Both the position numbers and the translations under genes were made by a program. A stretch of 64,000 nt of DNA from NCBI GenBank assembly GCA_002471975.1, contig DKQZ01000112.1, positions 8,375 to 72,374 on the forward strand. Direction: 5' to 3'. Under the pieces are notes generated by a model. It saw nothing but the letters and a program-made list of their open reading frames with translations. It searched no databases and was not told the DNA's origin. This document shows, in pieces, positions 33,197 to 41,731 of the stretch; the stretch's first letter is position 1, and every line of letters starts with the position of its first letter. This stretch comes from Dialister sp. UBA7295. Its GTDB lineage: Bacteria; Bacillota; Negativicutes; Veillonellales; Dialisteraceae.

Positions 33197-34141
33197 ATGA
33201 AACTGGTCGTGGTCAACAAATTATCCGATGAAAAAATTGCTGCCCTGAAAGAAGCGGTTCCGGGGTCCATTGTCGAAGCTTACAAGTCACCGAAAGAAGC
33301 CCTTCCCCATGTATCCGATGCGGACGCTTTGGCTCTCTGGGGATTCCAGAATGTGGAGCCCTTCCTCCAGGCGGGGCCGAATATCCGCTGGGTCCACTCC
33401 CTTTCTGACGGCGTGGAAAAGCTCCTCACCCCATCCATGATGGAGCGGCCCATCATCCTCACCAATTCCCACGGAGTCCATGACCGCTCCGTTTCCGAAC
33501 ACACCCTGGCGCTCCTCCTCGCCTGGTATCGCAGGATTCCCGATGCGGTCCGCCATCAGGGCGCCCATGAATGGATCCGGCCGAAGGGTATTTCCCTCTT
33601 CGGGAAGACCATCCTCATTGTCGGTTTTGGCGGAATCGGACGGGCCATCGCCCAGCGGGCCAAAGTCTTTGAGACAAGGATCCTGGCGGTGAAGAAACAT
33701 CTCTCTGATGAAATGTTTGCAGACCATGTCTACACCCAGGAAGAAATCATGAACGTCCTGCCCAAGGCAGATATCATCATTGCCGCCCTTCCGTCCACAC
33801 CGGAAACGGAGAATTTCTTTGATGCGGAAAAGTTCAAGGCCATGAAGAAATCGGCTCTTTTCATCAATATCGCCCGGGCCTCCGTGGTCGATGAATCGGC
33901 CCTCATTGAAGCTCTTCAGAATGGTACCATTGCAGGAGCCTGCATGGACGTCTTCTCCAAAGAACCCCTCCCTGCCGACCATCCCTTCTGGTCCATGGAA
34001 AACGTCATCATGACTCCCCACATTGCCTCCATGATTCCCGACTTCTGGGACAAGCTGACAAAACTCCTGGAAACAAACTACGTCTCCTTCGCCCGGGGCG
34101 AAGGGCTGCTGAATGAGATCGATAAGAAGAAAGGGTATTGA
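33197..34141 (+). CDS. D-isomer-specific 2-hydroxyacid dehydrogenase
   Basis: An NAD(P)-dependent dehydrogenase that reduces 2-keto acids such as glyoxylate, hydroxypyruvate or phenylpyruvate. The Rossmann motif is VGFGGIGRAIA near 142-152. Catalytic residues follow in order: Arg in INIARASVVDE, Glu in SKEPLP and His in TPHIASM. The 314-residue length fits the GhrA/GhrB-like group. GAGGTC precedes the ATG, and a TATAAT box lies about 55 bases upstream. The exact substrate is open. Confidence 0.88.
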   Translation: MKLVVVNKLSDEKIAALKEAVPGSIVEAYKSPKEALPHVSDADALALWGFQNVEPFLQAGPNIRWVHSLSDGVEKLLTPSMMERPIILTNSHGVHDRSVSEHTLALLLAWYRRIPDAVRHQGAHEWIRPKGISLFGKTILIVGFGGIGRAIAQRAKVFETRILAVKKHLSDEMFADHVYTQEEIMNVLPKADIIIAALPSTPETENFFDAEKFKAMKKSALFINIARASVVDESALIEALQNGTIAGACMDVFSKEPLPADHPFWSMENVIMTPHIASMIPDFWDKLTKLLETNYVSFARGEGLLNEIDKKKGY

Positions 34142-34184
34142 GTTTATCAATCCGCATCTTCCGATTCCATTCATATTTCCTGTT

Positions 34185-34433
34185 CGTGGACCGTGGTCCG
34201 TGGTCCGTGGTCCGTGGTCCGTGAAGGATATCCAACCCTGCGGACCTTCTTATATAGAATTTTATAAGATAGTATCCCCATAATTGAGGCAAGTAAAAAA
34301 TCCTGGTGAAATATTTCATCAGGATTTTCTTATTTACTATATTTAAAACGAATATTATTATTATCAAAAAATGGCCGCCCAACAATTTTGGCGGCCACCT
34401 TCACGGACCACGACTCACGAGTCACGGACCACG
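34185..34433. repeat. Palindromic element with CCGTGGT / CACGGAC arms
   Basis: The clearest example of the second word family. The left arm is five near-identical 7-bp words CCGTGGT (34185-34227) ending in GTGAAGG. The right arm (34398-34433) begins CCTTCACGG and continues CACGACT, CACGAGT, CACGGAC. The arms are reverse complements. Between them lie an A/T hairpin terminator and GGCCGCC/GGCGGCC near 34372-34396. It separates two convergent genes. Confidence 0.85.
34297..34328. terminator. Terminator inside the CCGTGGT element
   Basis: AAATCCTGGTGAAAT pairs with ATTTCATCAGGATTT, with A- and T-runs on both flanks. It can serve both convergent neighbours. Confidence 0.8.
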
Positions 34434-34480
34434 TTTGTCACTAATGTTACTCTATACCCCAAAAGCGGTATTGACTCAGA

Positions 34481-35131
34481 CTACTTTCCCATCACGTCAG
34501 TAAAATTCTTGATGATAACGATCGGGGTCTTCTGATTATCGTTGCCGAAAGGATTATCGATGAGGATTTTAGCGATCTGTTTCGGGTCAAGGCCTTTGCT
34601 CTTTCCCAGGACGGCTGCCCGTTTCAGGTCATTGACGTCGGCAATGACAGCTCCATAGGCACCGGTTGCTTTTTTGATTTTTTCGCAGACGTTATCCGTA
34701 TCTGCCGGGCCGTATACGAGGCATTTATCGAAGGGCGGCATAGTCCCCGTCACGTCATCAATGAGGGATGCCTGACGGCAGCGGGCATAGAAAATGCCGC
34801 TTTTTCCAAAGACTTTGCCGATGGCGCCGAGGATGAAGGAAAAGAGCATATTCCATTTCCCTTCTTCATCCATGGCTGCCTGCATGCCGTAAATGCTGGC
34901 CATAGAGCCGGCACCGGGAACGAAACGGTTCATGAGACGCGCCTGCCAGCAGACGTTCAGCTCTTCCGGACGGACGTAACGATTCTGGGTGATGGCTACG
35001 ACAGATTCTGCGGAGCACACGATATCATGATCCGTAATCTGGTCTCCTGCGAATTCCAGGATGGCATCCACGATGTTGTCATGGTGGGTGAGAATTCTGG
35101 TATGAATCGGAACAAGTTCAAGTTCTGCCAT
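34481..35131 (-). CDS. Coenzyme F420-0:L-glutamate ligase-like protein
   Basis: The 216 residues resemble the CofE/FbiB ligase family (PF01996): LVPIHTRILTHHDNI near the start, DIVCSAESVVAITQNR, a Gly/Ser-rich GAGSMASIYG, VYGPADTDN and a late AAVLGKSKG. CofE adds glutamate to coenzyme F420, but nothing here suggests F420 synthesis and Firmicutes of this type are not known to make it. Related proteins in such bacteria probably ligate amino acids to another acceptor. It starts at the stop of the upstream membrane protein (one-base overlap) in an operon with murI. Confidence 0.7.
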   Translation of the reverse strand: MAELELVPIHTRILTHHDNIVDAILEFAGDQITDHDIVCSAESVVAITQNRYVRPEELNVCWQARLMNRFVPGAGSMASIYGMQAAMDEEGKWNMLFSFILGAIGKVFGKSGIFYARCRQASLIDDVTGTMPPFDKCLVYGPADTDNVCEKIKKATGAYGAVIADVNDLKRAAVLGKSKGLDPKQIAKILIDNPFGNDNQKTPIVIIKNFTDVMGK

Positions 35132-35688
35132 TATTTTCCCGCCTCCGTCGTATATTCGTAAAGAGCATTCTGTACTTCTTCACGGGTAATCACAATTCTT
35201 GTCTTTGCATAGTAATAATCGCTTCTGGCCACGATCTGGTAAATGATGTCCATACCGAATTCCGGAAGGTTTTCCAGGTCGCCCAGGATGCTCGTACCCT
35301 TGCCATCGATATCCAGGGTGATGTAAAATCTCTTTTCCTTCCCCGGTTCCACGATGTAGGCCTGCCAGTAATCATCATGTCTCGGCACGTCGAAATCATC
35401 GAGATGACCGGTGACTCTGGCATCATCATACTGCTCAAAAGGCAGGTAGATACGGACGAAAGCATCCATGACGGTGCCAAGCTGCTTGCCCACATTCTTG
35501 ATCGGAATGGTATAAGACAGGGTCACATGATGACGGTCCATAGTCTCCACTTTGAGCGGTGTCTTCTTCGTCTTCAAGACTTTCATCACCGCATCACCCT
35601 TGATGACTGCCACGGCCCAGTATGCAATGAAGCCAAGGCAGATGATGAGGATGATGAATGCTATAATCTTCAGAATTAATAACAACAT
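35131..35688 (-). CDS. Single-pass membrane protein of unknown function
   Basis: The ATG at 35688 gives 185 residues and lies 13 bases after the murI stop; a frame from 35724 would overlap murI. One N-terminal membrane helix (LLLILKIIAFIILIICLG) is followed by a soluble part rich in beta strands, with YTIPIKNVGKQLGTVMDAF and FYITLDIDGKG. The pattern suggests an immunoglobulin-like or LEA-type extracytoplasmic domain, but no family is recognised. It joins murI and the F420-ligase-like gene in one operon. Confidence 0.6.
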   Translation of the reverse strand: MLLLILKIIAFIILIICLGFIAYWAVAVIKGDAVMKVLKTKKTPLKVETMDRHHVTLSYTIPIKNVGKQLGTVMDAFVRIYLPFEQYDDARVTGHLDDFDVPRHDDYWQAYIVEPGKEKRFYITLDIDGKGTSILGDLENLPEFGMDIIYQIVARSDYYYAKTRIVITREEVQNALYEYTTEAGK

Positions 35689-35701
35689 TTCCTTCACACT
35701 C

Positions 35702-36466
35702 CTACAAAACTGTTTTTTCCACAACTACCGGGCCAAAAAGGCTCCTGACCAGAGGTGATGCATTTTCAAGACAGTCAGTGAAATAGAAACGATTCTCGCC
35801 GGCTTTATCAGCCAGCGCATCCCGGTCCCTCAATATTTCCACAGCCCTTTCCACCGTGGGGCGGGCAGGATCTATGAAAGGCACATGGGGCAGGGCTTTT
35901 TCAAAAGCGCCGGGCACCAGGGGATAATGGGTGCAGGCCCAGTAGCCCGCATCTATATCACATGCATGATACTCCTTTACCGCCTTCCGCACAAGGGAAG
36001 AGATGAGATTTTCCTCTTTTTTCTGCTCGATGGCCGCAGCCACACCGTCGCAGGGCACTTCGGTGAAATGGATTTCCGGGAATTTCTTTGACAGGTAATC
36101 ATAGTGGGCATGGGTGGCAATGGATGCGGGAGTAGCAAAGATGCCCACTTTCCTCACTCCTTTGGGGAAGGAAATATCAAGGCTCATTTTCACCACCGGC
36201 ACCGGGCCCTCCGTGAAATTGTCCCTCACATTGAAAGAAATCGTATTGCAGCCCACGATGAGCATTTTCACGTCCCTGGCGAGGAGGAATGCTTTCAGTT
36301 CCTCGCCAAAATCGGCGATTTCCTCCCTCGTCCTTTCTCCATAGGGATTCCGTTTGCTGTCCCCTATGAAAACGATGCTTTCCTTCGGGTACATGTCATG
36401 GAGCGCTTTGGCTACCGTCAGGCCGCCTACACCGGAATCCATGATTCCAATCGGTCTGTTATCCAT
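35702..36466 (-). CDS. murI: Glutamate racemase
   Basis: MurI makes D-glutamate for peptidoglycan. The two catalytic cysteines are C73 in VGCNTIS and C178 in ACTHYPL. The N terminus GIMDSGVGGLTVAK and GDSKRNPYGERT are family signatures. The 254-residue length is normal. It overlaps the thioesterase gene by eight bases. Confidence 0.94.
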   Translation of the reverse strand: MDNRPIGIMDSGVGGLTVAKALHDMYPKESIVFIGDSKRNPYGERTREEIADFGEELKAFLLARDVKMLIVGCNTISFNVRDNFTEGPVPVVKMSLDISFPKGVRKVGIFATPASIATHAHYDYLSKKFPEIHFTEVPCDGVAAAIEQKKEENLISSLVRKAVKEYHACDIDAGYWACTHYPLVPGAFEKALPHVPFIDPARPTVERAVEILRDRDALADKAGENRFYFTDCLENASPLVRSLFGPVVVEKTVL

Positions 36467-36878
36467 TTCTGTCCCCTTTTGTAAACTCCATAAGGCCTGC
36501 CACTTTATCCTTTGGAAGCCGGACGATCCGGCCCGTCTTCGTATCGGTGAACGTATTCACGGTGCGTCCCGTGGCCAGGACACGTCCTGTCTTTTCGGAA
36601 ACCGCTTCATATTCTATTTCCAGCTTCACCCGGTCCACCTTGCGCATGAACGTGTGAATCAGGATGATTTCATCATAGCGGGCGCTTTCTTTGTACTTTG
36701 CTTCCACTTCCACAATAGGAAATACGATACCCTCGTCCATGAGCTCCGTCAGATCCCAGCCGGCCGCGCGCAGGTATTCCACCCGGGCCTCCTCGAAATA
36801 ACGGATATAATTGGCGTGATGCACCACGCCCATGAGGTCGGTATCATAAAAATTGACTCTTCTTTTGTAAGTAAACAT
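36459..36878 (-). CDS. Hotdog-fold acyl-CoA thioesterase (YbgC/FadM type)
   Basis: A 139-residue single hotdog domain. The active-site stretch is YDTDLMGVVHHANYIRYFEEAR at about 10-31, split here around the catalytic Asp (in DTD). Family members cleave acyl-CoA or acyl-ACP thioesters. It is the first gene of the operon thioesterase-murI-membrane protein-ligase. The physiological acyl chain is not known. Confidence 0.88.
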   Translation of the reverse strand: MFTYKRRVNFYDTDLMGVVHHANYIRYFEEARVEYLRAAGWDLTELMDEGIVFPIVEVEAKYKESARYDEIILIHTFMRKVDRVKLEIEYEAVSEKTGRVLATGRTVNTFTDTKTGRIVRLPKDKVAGLMEFTKGDRNG

Positions 36879-37065
36879 GTAAATTTATTCCTCCATAATG
36901 TCTTAGTATAACACAGCAGGTCATGGAGGGGAAAGTAAAATCCATATTAAAGAGTTCTATGAAGCCTAAGATCAGTTCGTGGTTTTCGAAAACAGGAAAT
37001 TGAAAATTGATTCCTGCCGGATTGACTGCCTGAATTTTACCGGTAATGCATCAAAAGGAATCCTG

Positions 37066-37398
37066 TCAGTTGTCCATTTCTTCTTTAGTCCTTTTCGGTG
37101 CCCGCTTCCGGATGGGCAGGTCCAGATCCTGCATGGTGCGGCCGAGAATATCATCTTTGGCGATCAGATTCAGGTCCTCTGCCATACCGATAGCCATAAG
37201 CACATTGGCATAAATTCCGATGGCCACGGCAGGAGATCCTTTTTCCACGGCCCATACGGAGCTGCGGCTTACTTTGGCCCGCTCGGCCACCAGTTCCACG
37301 GAAAGTTTCCGCCGGAGTCTTGCCAGTTTGATTCTTTCTCCCAGATCCCCCAGCATCCTTTCCATCCTGGGGTAAAGCACTGCTTTTTTCCGTCCCAT
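37066..37398 (-). CDS. XRE-family HTH regulator (HipB-like), orphan
   Basis: The ATG at 37398 follows GAGG and gives 110 residues. The helix-turn-helix runs from about residue 20 to 70: LGERIKLARLRRKLSVELVA, then RAKVSRSSVWAVEKG. A basic Arg/Lys tail follows (LPIRKRAPKRTKEEMDN). Similar small regulators pair with HipA-type kinases or stand alone; no hipA gene is near. A perfect 12-bp inverted repeat directly upstream is the likely operator, so it probably represses itself. Confidence 0.8.
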   Translation of the reverse strand: MGRKKAVLYPRMERMLGDLGERIKLARLRRKLSVELVAERAKVSRSSVWAVEKGSPAVAIGIYANVLMAIGMAEDLNLIAKDDILGRTMQDLDLPIRKRAPKRTKEEMDN

Positions 37399-37408
37399 AA
37401 TCAGCCTC

Positions 37409-37465
37409 ATAATGTTTGTATATAACGACTGTATTTTATGCTTAGTTTATATTTACAAACATTAT
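37409..37465. promoter_or_regulatory. Inverted-repeat operator upstream of the XRE gene
   Basis: ATAATGTTTGTA at 37409-37420 is repeated in perfect inversion as TACAAACATTAT at 37454-37465. The centres are 45 bases apart, about four helical turns, so two dimers could bind one face of the DNA. It starts 10 bases before the XRE start codon and overlaps its ribosome-binding and promoter region. Confidence 0.7.
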
Positions 37466-37645
37466 ACCATATTTCCAGTCCTTTGCTCCCGGGAAAATGA
37501 ATGGGCCCCATTTTTCAGGATTTTACAGGCTGCCGCGGAGCGAGATGTCAAAATAAAAAATATTCTATTCCCGATACCTATCTCAAATCATTAAAAATAG
37601 GTTATAATAGACATATATTTTATGTTTTAAAAAGGAGGAATTACC

Positions 37646-38410
37646 ATGACTTATCCGCTTTGGAACCAGCTTGCTGATTTGAAGGAAAAATACGATTTCG
37701 TAGAACTTTCCCATTCCCTGAACAATGACAGCCCTTACTGGGGCGGCATGCCGGACGGAGTGCTTGATCTCTGCCATACCGTTTTTGACTGGGGCAACCC
37801 CATGCTGGAATGCCTGATCCAGACTTTCAAATTCCCGGGACAGTTCGGCACCCATATCGATTTCCCCGGCCATTTTGCCAAAGGCAGGGCCCTTTCCGAG
37901 AAATTCAGCACGAAAAGCATGATGTTTCCTCTCTGCGTCATCGATATCACCCCGAAAGTGAAGGAAGACGTACACTATGCAGCTACGGAAGAAGACATCA
38001 AAGAATACGAAGCCAAGTACGGACCTATCCCGGATGGCGCCTTCGTAGCCCTCCGCACGGACTGGGGCAGGAAATGGCCGGACATGAACGCCCTCTCCGG
38101 CATTGCCGCTGACGGCAGCGAAAATTTCCCGGGCTGGTCCCTTTCCGCACTGAAATATATTTATGAAGTGAGAAATGCGGCTGCCAGCGGCCATGAAACT
38201 CTGGATACCGATGCATCAAAAGAAGCGGCCAGGGCAGGAGACCTCGCCTGCGAACGGTACGTCCTTTCCAAAGGAAAAATCCAGGTCGAAGTCCTCACCA
38301 ACCTGGATAAAGTTGCTCCCGCCGGAGCCATCCTCTTCGTGGCATGGCCTCATATCGAAGGAGCTACGGGACTTCCTGTAAGAGCAGTGGCTATCACGCC
38401 AAAGCAGTAA
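37646..38410 (+). CDS. Cyclase-family metal-dependent hydrolase (kynurenine formamidase-like)
   Basis: The HxGTHxDxPxHF-type metal motif appears as GTHIDFPGHF at about 70-79. The family (PF04199) includes kynurenine formamidase and isatin hydrolase, which open amides or lactams with Zn or Mn. The 254-residue length fits. AAGGAGG precedes the ATG, and a TATAAT sequence lies about 40 bases upstream. It stands alone, with its own terminator, and no tryptophan-degradation genes are near, so the substrate is open. Confidence 0.83.
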   Translation: MTYPLWNQLADLKEKYDFVELSHSLNNDSPYWGGMPDGVLDLCHTVFDWGNPMLECLIQTFKFPGQFGTHIDFPGHFAKGRALSEKFSTKSMMFPLCVIDITPKVKEDVHYAATEEDIKEYEAKYGPIPDGAFVALRTDWGRKWPDMNALSGIAADGSENFPGWSLSALKYIYEVRNAAASGHETLDTDASKEAARAGDLACERYVLSKGKIQVEVLTNLDKVAPAGAILFVAWPHIEGATGLPVRAVAITPKQ

Positions 38411-38428
38411 AGAGAAAATCATATAATC

Positions 38429-38466
38429 AAAAGCCATGAAAGGCAGCTGCCCTTCATGGCTTTTTT
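38429..38466. terminator. Terminator after the cyclase-family gene
   Basis: AAAAGCCATGAA(A)GG pairs with CCTTCATGGCTTTT around CAGCTGC, with T-run. It can also act on the convergent minus-strand cluster. Confidence 0.85.
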
Positions 38467-38525
38467 GTTTCCAAAATCCGGCTATTCTTTAACCTGAAAT
38501 TGTTTATGATCCCCTTTTAGTCTTT

Positions 38526-39584
38526 TTATGTAATCACTTTCATTCCCAGTTCCTGAATTTTCCGGATCAGTTCTTCCCGGTCCATCTTCCCTTCCCGGAT
38601 GGCCTGCTCAATGCCCGGGCCAAAGGAGATGGAGGGCATGGAAGGCTGGATGCCCTTTGCTTTCATCTCCTTCATTCTCGTTTCAGCAAGAAGTTTCGGA
38701 GGCCAGCCGCGGTTGGTCCAGAGATAGGAATTGTTATACATGTCAAACAGCAGGGACGCCAGTTTTTCCGCTCTCTTTCTGGTTATGTCGGCGCCCACTT
38801 CGTTCAGGTCATTCATAAAGAGGCCAAATTCCTGCGCCGGAGTACGGCCTCCTACATAGATTAGAAATTTATATTCCCAAACCAGTTTTACTGCCGTATT
38901 CTTCTTGCAGAATTTATTTTCAAGGGCATGAAGGATGTTCAGATTTCTTGGTATGGGCAGCAGTTTGTTTTTATAGTAATTGAGATAAAATTTTTCATAA
39001 TCCGATAAATAGCAGAAACTGTCCAGCCGCTCCCCGGCATGTTCATAGGTCTTTCCAGGATCAGAATCAGACTCTTTAATCACGCCTTTTATGACTTTCA
39101 GATTGCCCACATACCGAAGGAGCCGCTGTTCTTCTTTCGTTACCGGGATTTCCTGAAAGTCAAGGAAGTGATCCGGCACATGGTAGGGAGCGTAAAAATT
39201 CTGAGATTGCTGCAGGGGATAAATATAATTGTCCTCCCTGACGCCTGGCGGCGTCAGCTCCTTATGGGACAGCAGACGGTCTTTGGGTCTGTCTTTTTCG
39301 TCCGCATATATTTCACTGATTTCATAGACCCGGAAGGGCATGGAGCCGTCGCGGCGCAGGATGGGCAGTAATCCGTAAATGTCTTTCTGCTTCACCCTGG
39401 GAACTTCTCCCTTTCCCAGGAGCTCTTTATAAACCTGCCACATATCTTCCGCAAAGATGGCTCCATAGAGACAGGAACAGGAAATAAAGAATTTCTTCAG
39501 TATTTCGATGGTCTCCGGAGAGAGTCCCGTTTCTTTATATTTCTTTGCCAGTGTACTTTCCGCAAAAGGTTTCGGATATGCCAT
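38526..39584 (-). CDS. Hypothetical protein, 352 residues (cluster gene 4)
   Basis: No domain is recognised with confidence. Residues 35-100 (CSCLYGAIFAEDMWQVYKEL, then IYGLLPILRRDG) resemble the helical module that precedes SEC-C zinc motifs in some Firmicute proteins, but no SEC-C cysteines follow. The protein is soluble and mostly helical; the C-terminal part has WTNRGWPPKLL and a charged tail. It is the last gene of a four-gene minus-strand cluster, nine bases after the 374-residue gene, so the two were probably acquired or kept together. Confidence 0.6.
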   Translation of the reverse strand: MAYPKPFAESTLAKKYKETGLSPETIEILKKFFISCSCLYGAIFAEDMWQVYKELLGKGEVPRVKQKDIYGLLPILRRDGSMPFRVYEISEIYADEKDRPKDRLLSHKELTPPGVREDNYIYPLQQSQNFYAPYHVPDHFLDFQEIPVTKEEQRLLRYVGNLKVIKGVIKESDSDPGKTYEHAGERLDSFCYLSDYEKFYLNYYKNKLLPIPRNLNILHALENKFCKKNTAVKLVWEYKFLIYVGGRTPAQEFGLFMNDLNEVGADITRKRAEKLASLLFDMYNNSYLWTNRGWPPKLLAETRMKEMKAKGIQPSMPSISFGPGIEQAIREGKMDREELIRKIQELGMKVIT

Positions 39585-39593
39585 GATACCTCC

Positions 39594-40718
39594 TCATTTA
39601 AATCCCAGAAATTCTGCGAGCGCTTTCCCTTTTCCCTCTTTAAGGGCCGCTTCCAGGGTATCCCTGCATTCGGCGGTAAAGAGGAAATCGGTGCCCCGTT
39701 TCTTGATCTCCACCGCTTCGCCCTCTCCTGCCCTCCGATAGGCATAACGGGTGATTTTTGCGGCCGTTTCGTAAACCCGGAGGGTCCGGAACTGACGGCT
39801 GCATTCGGAAAGCCATGCCATGCAGAGGGGCCAGGGGTCTTCCATTTCATCCATACCGCAGTAGTCATCCCCTTCTTCGCTGTGAAGAAGGATTTCCAGC
39901 ATGGAAGTGATATTTTGGAACATATAAGGATCTGACGGACTTTCTCCTCCAAGAAATTCGGATGCGTCTATGGCATGGATGATGGTGAGCACGGCGTCTT
40001 CCCGGGAAATACTCGTTTTCCAGCCATCCGTCACCAGCCAGCGGCGGATTTCCTCCTTCTCCGTATCCAGGGATGACAGGGCCGTGATCCTTCCCCAGCC
40101 TTTCACATGGCGGACCATATCAAAAATCCGTTCATTCCGCTCCGGCCATTCCTTCATGGCCCAGGTGCAGAAGAGGGTGAACTCATCAGATCGTGAGAAC
40201 ATATTGATCATTTCCACAGCTTCCGGCCGGGCGCTGGCGTCGAGGAAGGTCATGATGAAAAGACCAAATTTCACCATTTCTATTTCATTGTCCTGCCGAA
40301 GGATATTGTAGGCCAGATTATAGATGCACTGTCCTTTGAGGAGTGCCTCCCCGCTTTCCACCCAGCTGTAAAGACCATTTACATACTGAATCATGCGGCG
40401 CGGTTCATTTCCGCAGAGATAATCCGAAGCCGCTTCTGCAGCTTCCACATACTTCTCATCACTCGCCAGCATGAGGGCGCGGCAGAGGGGTTCGGGGATT
40501 TCATCGGAATAGTCCATTTCAAGAAATATATTTCCGTCAATGAGTCCGTCGGGGAGGAAATAGTCGAAATCCCCTTCCGTCTCACTTTCCAGCTTCCGAA
40601 GGCCGTTCACATGGAGGTCCAGGGAAAAACCGGATGGAAGTTCCCCGTATTCGTCCAGGCTGGAACGGATATAGTCAAGCAGACTGTCCTCCTCCACATA
40701 ATCCATGAAATCCATCAT
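39594..40718 (-). CDS. Hypothetical helical protein, 374 residues (cluster gene 3)
   Basis: An acidic, cytoplasmic protein with no recognised family. It begins DFMDYVEEDSLLDYIRSSLD and continues as successive amphipathic helices, which would fit a helical-repeat (HEAT- or TPR-like) scaffold; this is inference. An alternative start lies three codons in. It is linked with the 352-residue gene downstream and follows the small secreted protein by 50 bases. Confidence 0.6.
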   Translation of the reverse strand: MMDFMDYVEEDSLLDYIRSSLDEYGELPSGFSLDLHVNGLRKLESETEGDFDYFLPDGLIDGNIFLEMDYSDEIPEPLCRALMLASDEKYVEAAEAASDYLCGNEPRRMIQYVNGLYSWVESGEALLKGQCIYNLAYNILRQDNEIEMVKFGLFIMTFLDASARPEAVEMINMFSRSDEFTLFCTWAMKEWPERNERIFDMVRHVKGWGRITALSSLDTEKEEIRRWLVTDGWKTSISREDAVLTIIHAIDASEFLGGESPSDPYMFQNITSMLEILLHSEEGDDYCGMDEMEDPWPLCMAWLSECSRQFRTLRVYETAAKITRYAYRRAGEGEAVEIKKRGTDFLFTAECRDTLEAALKEGKGKALAEFLGFK

Positions 40719-40768
40719 CCACCTCCTTTTGGGACATTCAGCGGCTCCCCGTCATTTCCCGTCATACT

Positions 40769-40999
40769 TCAGGGATTACAGCTGCCGCAGGAAACATACC
40801 CCTGCTCCAGGGCTTCTTCTCTCGTTTCGAAATACACTTTATTCTCTTCCTTCATCTTCTTCGCCCACCGGCAGTCTTCATAGTGAAATTTCAAACTTTT
40901 CACATTGCCCACATAGGCGGCTTCTGCGGAAAAAGCCTCCGTGGACAGGAGAGGAGCAAGTAAAGTAAAAAGCAGAAGAAGGGTCATAATCATTTTCAT
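40769..40999 (-). CDS. Small exported protein with Ada-like zinc-binding domain
   Basis: A 76-residue protein. Residues 1-27 form a signal peptide (IMTLLLLFTLLAPLLS, with AEAAY after the probable cleavage). The mature part, YVGNVKSLKFHYEDCRWAKK...YVSCGSCNP, has the H-x3-C ... C-x2-C arrangement of the Ada metal-binding fold often attached to secreted nucleases. Here it is free-standing. It overlaps the upstream cluster gene by four bases. Function is unknown; metal or DNA binding in the periplasm is a guess. Confidence 0.65.
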   Translation of the reverse strand: MKMIMTLLLLFTLLAPLLSTEAFSAEAAYVGNVKSLKFHYEDCRWAKKMKEENKVYFETREEALEQGYVSCGSCNP

Positions 41000-41433
41000 A
41001 AGGATGCGCCCAGCCTCCTTCCCTCTTTGGTCCAGCGGCTTTTCCTGTCCGGTTTACTTTCCACTTCTTCCCGGATTTCATCGGTCAGCACCCAGCCATA
41101 GCGCATATAATCCTTCAGCTCCCGGCTGAAGCCTTCCATATCACTTTCCACAATGACCCCGTCCACCCGGAGCATTTCAAAAATATCAAGCATATGGGAC
41201 CGGCTCACCCTTGAAATCATTACACCGGTATTTCTTTTATCCCTCTTGATTCTCTTATCCAGGGCCCAGAACCTGGAACTTGCCTTCTGATCGGTGCTGA
41301 GAAGGTCAATGTATTGCCGTACCAGCTTTCCCATGTACCTTTCCTGCCAGCCGGGTAGTTTTTTGCGGAACAGTTTCCAGTCCTTCTCGATCAGATCATA
41401 AGATTCTATTTCACGCCAGTACCTTTCCTCCAT
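40996..41433 (-). CDS. Hypothetical helical protein, 145 residues (cluster gene 1)
   Basis: The ATG at 41433 follows GAGGGGAGG; a longer frame to 41547 is unlikely. The protein is charged, helical and cytoplasmic, with many Arg and Trp (YWREIESYDLIEKDWKLF near the start). No family is recognised. It is the first gene of the four-gene cluster and overlaps the exported small protein by four bases. Confidence 0.6.
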   Translation of the reverse strand: MEERYWREIESYDLIEKDWKLFRKKLPGWQERYMGKLVRQYIDLLSTDQKASSRFWALDKRIKRDKRNTGVMISRVSRSHMLDIFEMLRVDGVIVESDMEGFSRELKDYMRYGWVLTDEIREEVESKPDRKSRWTKEGRRLGASL

Positions 41434-41526
41434 GGAAATTCCTCCCCTCCGATGAAATCGAATTCTTTCCTTTATTTTATCATTTCCCGCCTCCCCTTTC
41501 ACCCTCTCCGGAAGCAGCAAAAAGAG

Positions 41527-41700
41527 GTGTACAAAAATAGAAATCATTATTTTAAAAACTTTGGGAAAAATAGTTATCAGTTATCAGTTTGCGGTTCTCA
41601 GGGAAAGGAAAAAATATAAAAAGCCGCGCTTCCAATCATGATGCGCGGCACATTCACTGAGAACCAATAACTGATAACTTTTAAAATAAACAGTTTTTCC
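41527..41700 (-). repeat. GTAC-ended heptamer element, copy D (one end lost)
   Basis: In inverted orientation, the GGTGTACAAAAATAG end (41527 on) and the conserved AT-rich stretch after it match copies A-C. The two word arms (GTTATCA, about 41573-41600, and CTGAGAA/CTGATAA, about 41656-41680) enclose one hairpin GCCGCGC/GCGCGGC. The opposite end, with ACAATAATTAC, is missing, and only one hairpin remains. Confidence 0.75.
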
Positions 41701-41731
41701 ACCTTGATTTATCAAGCCTCTTCCCCAACAA

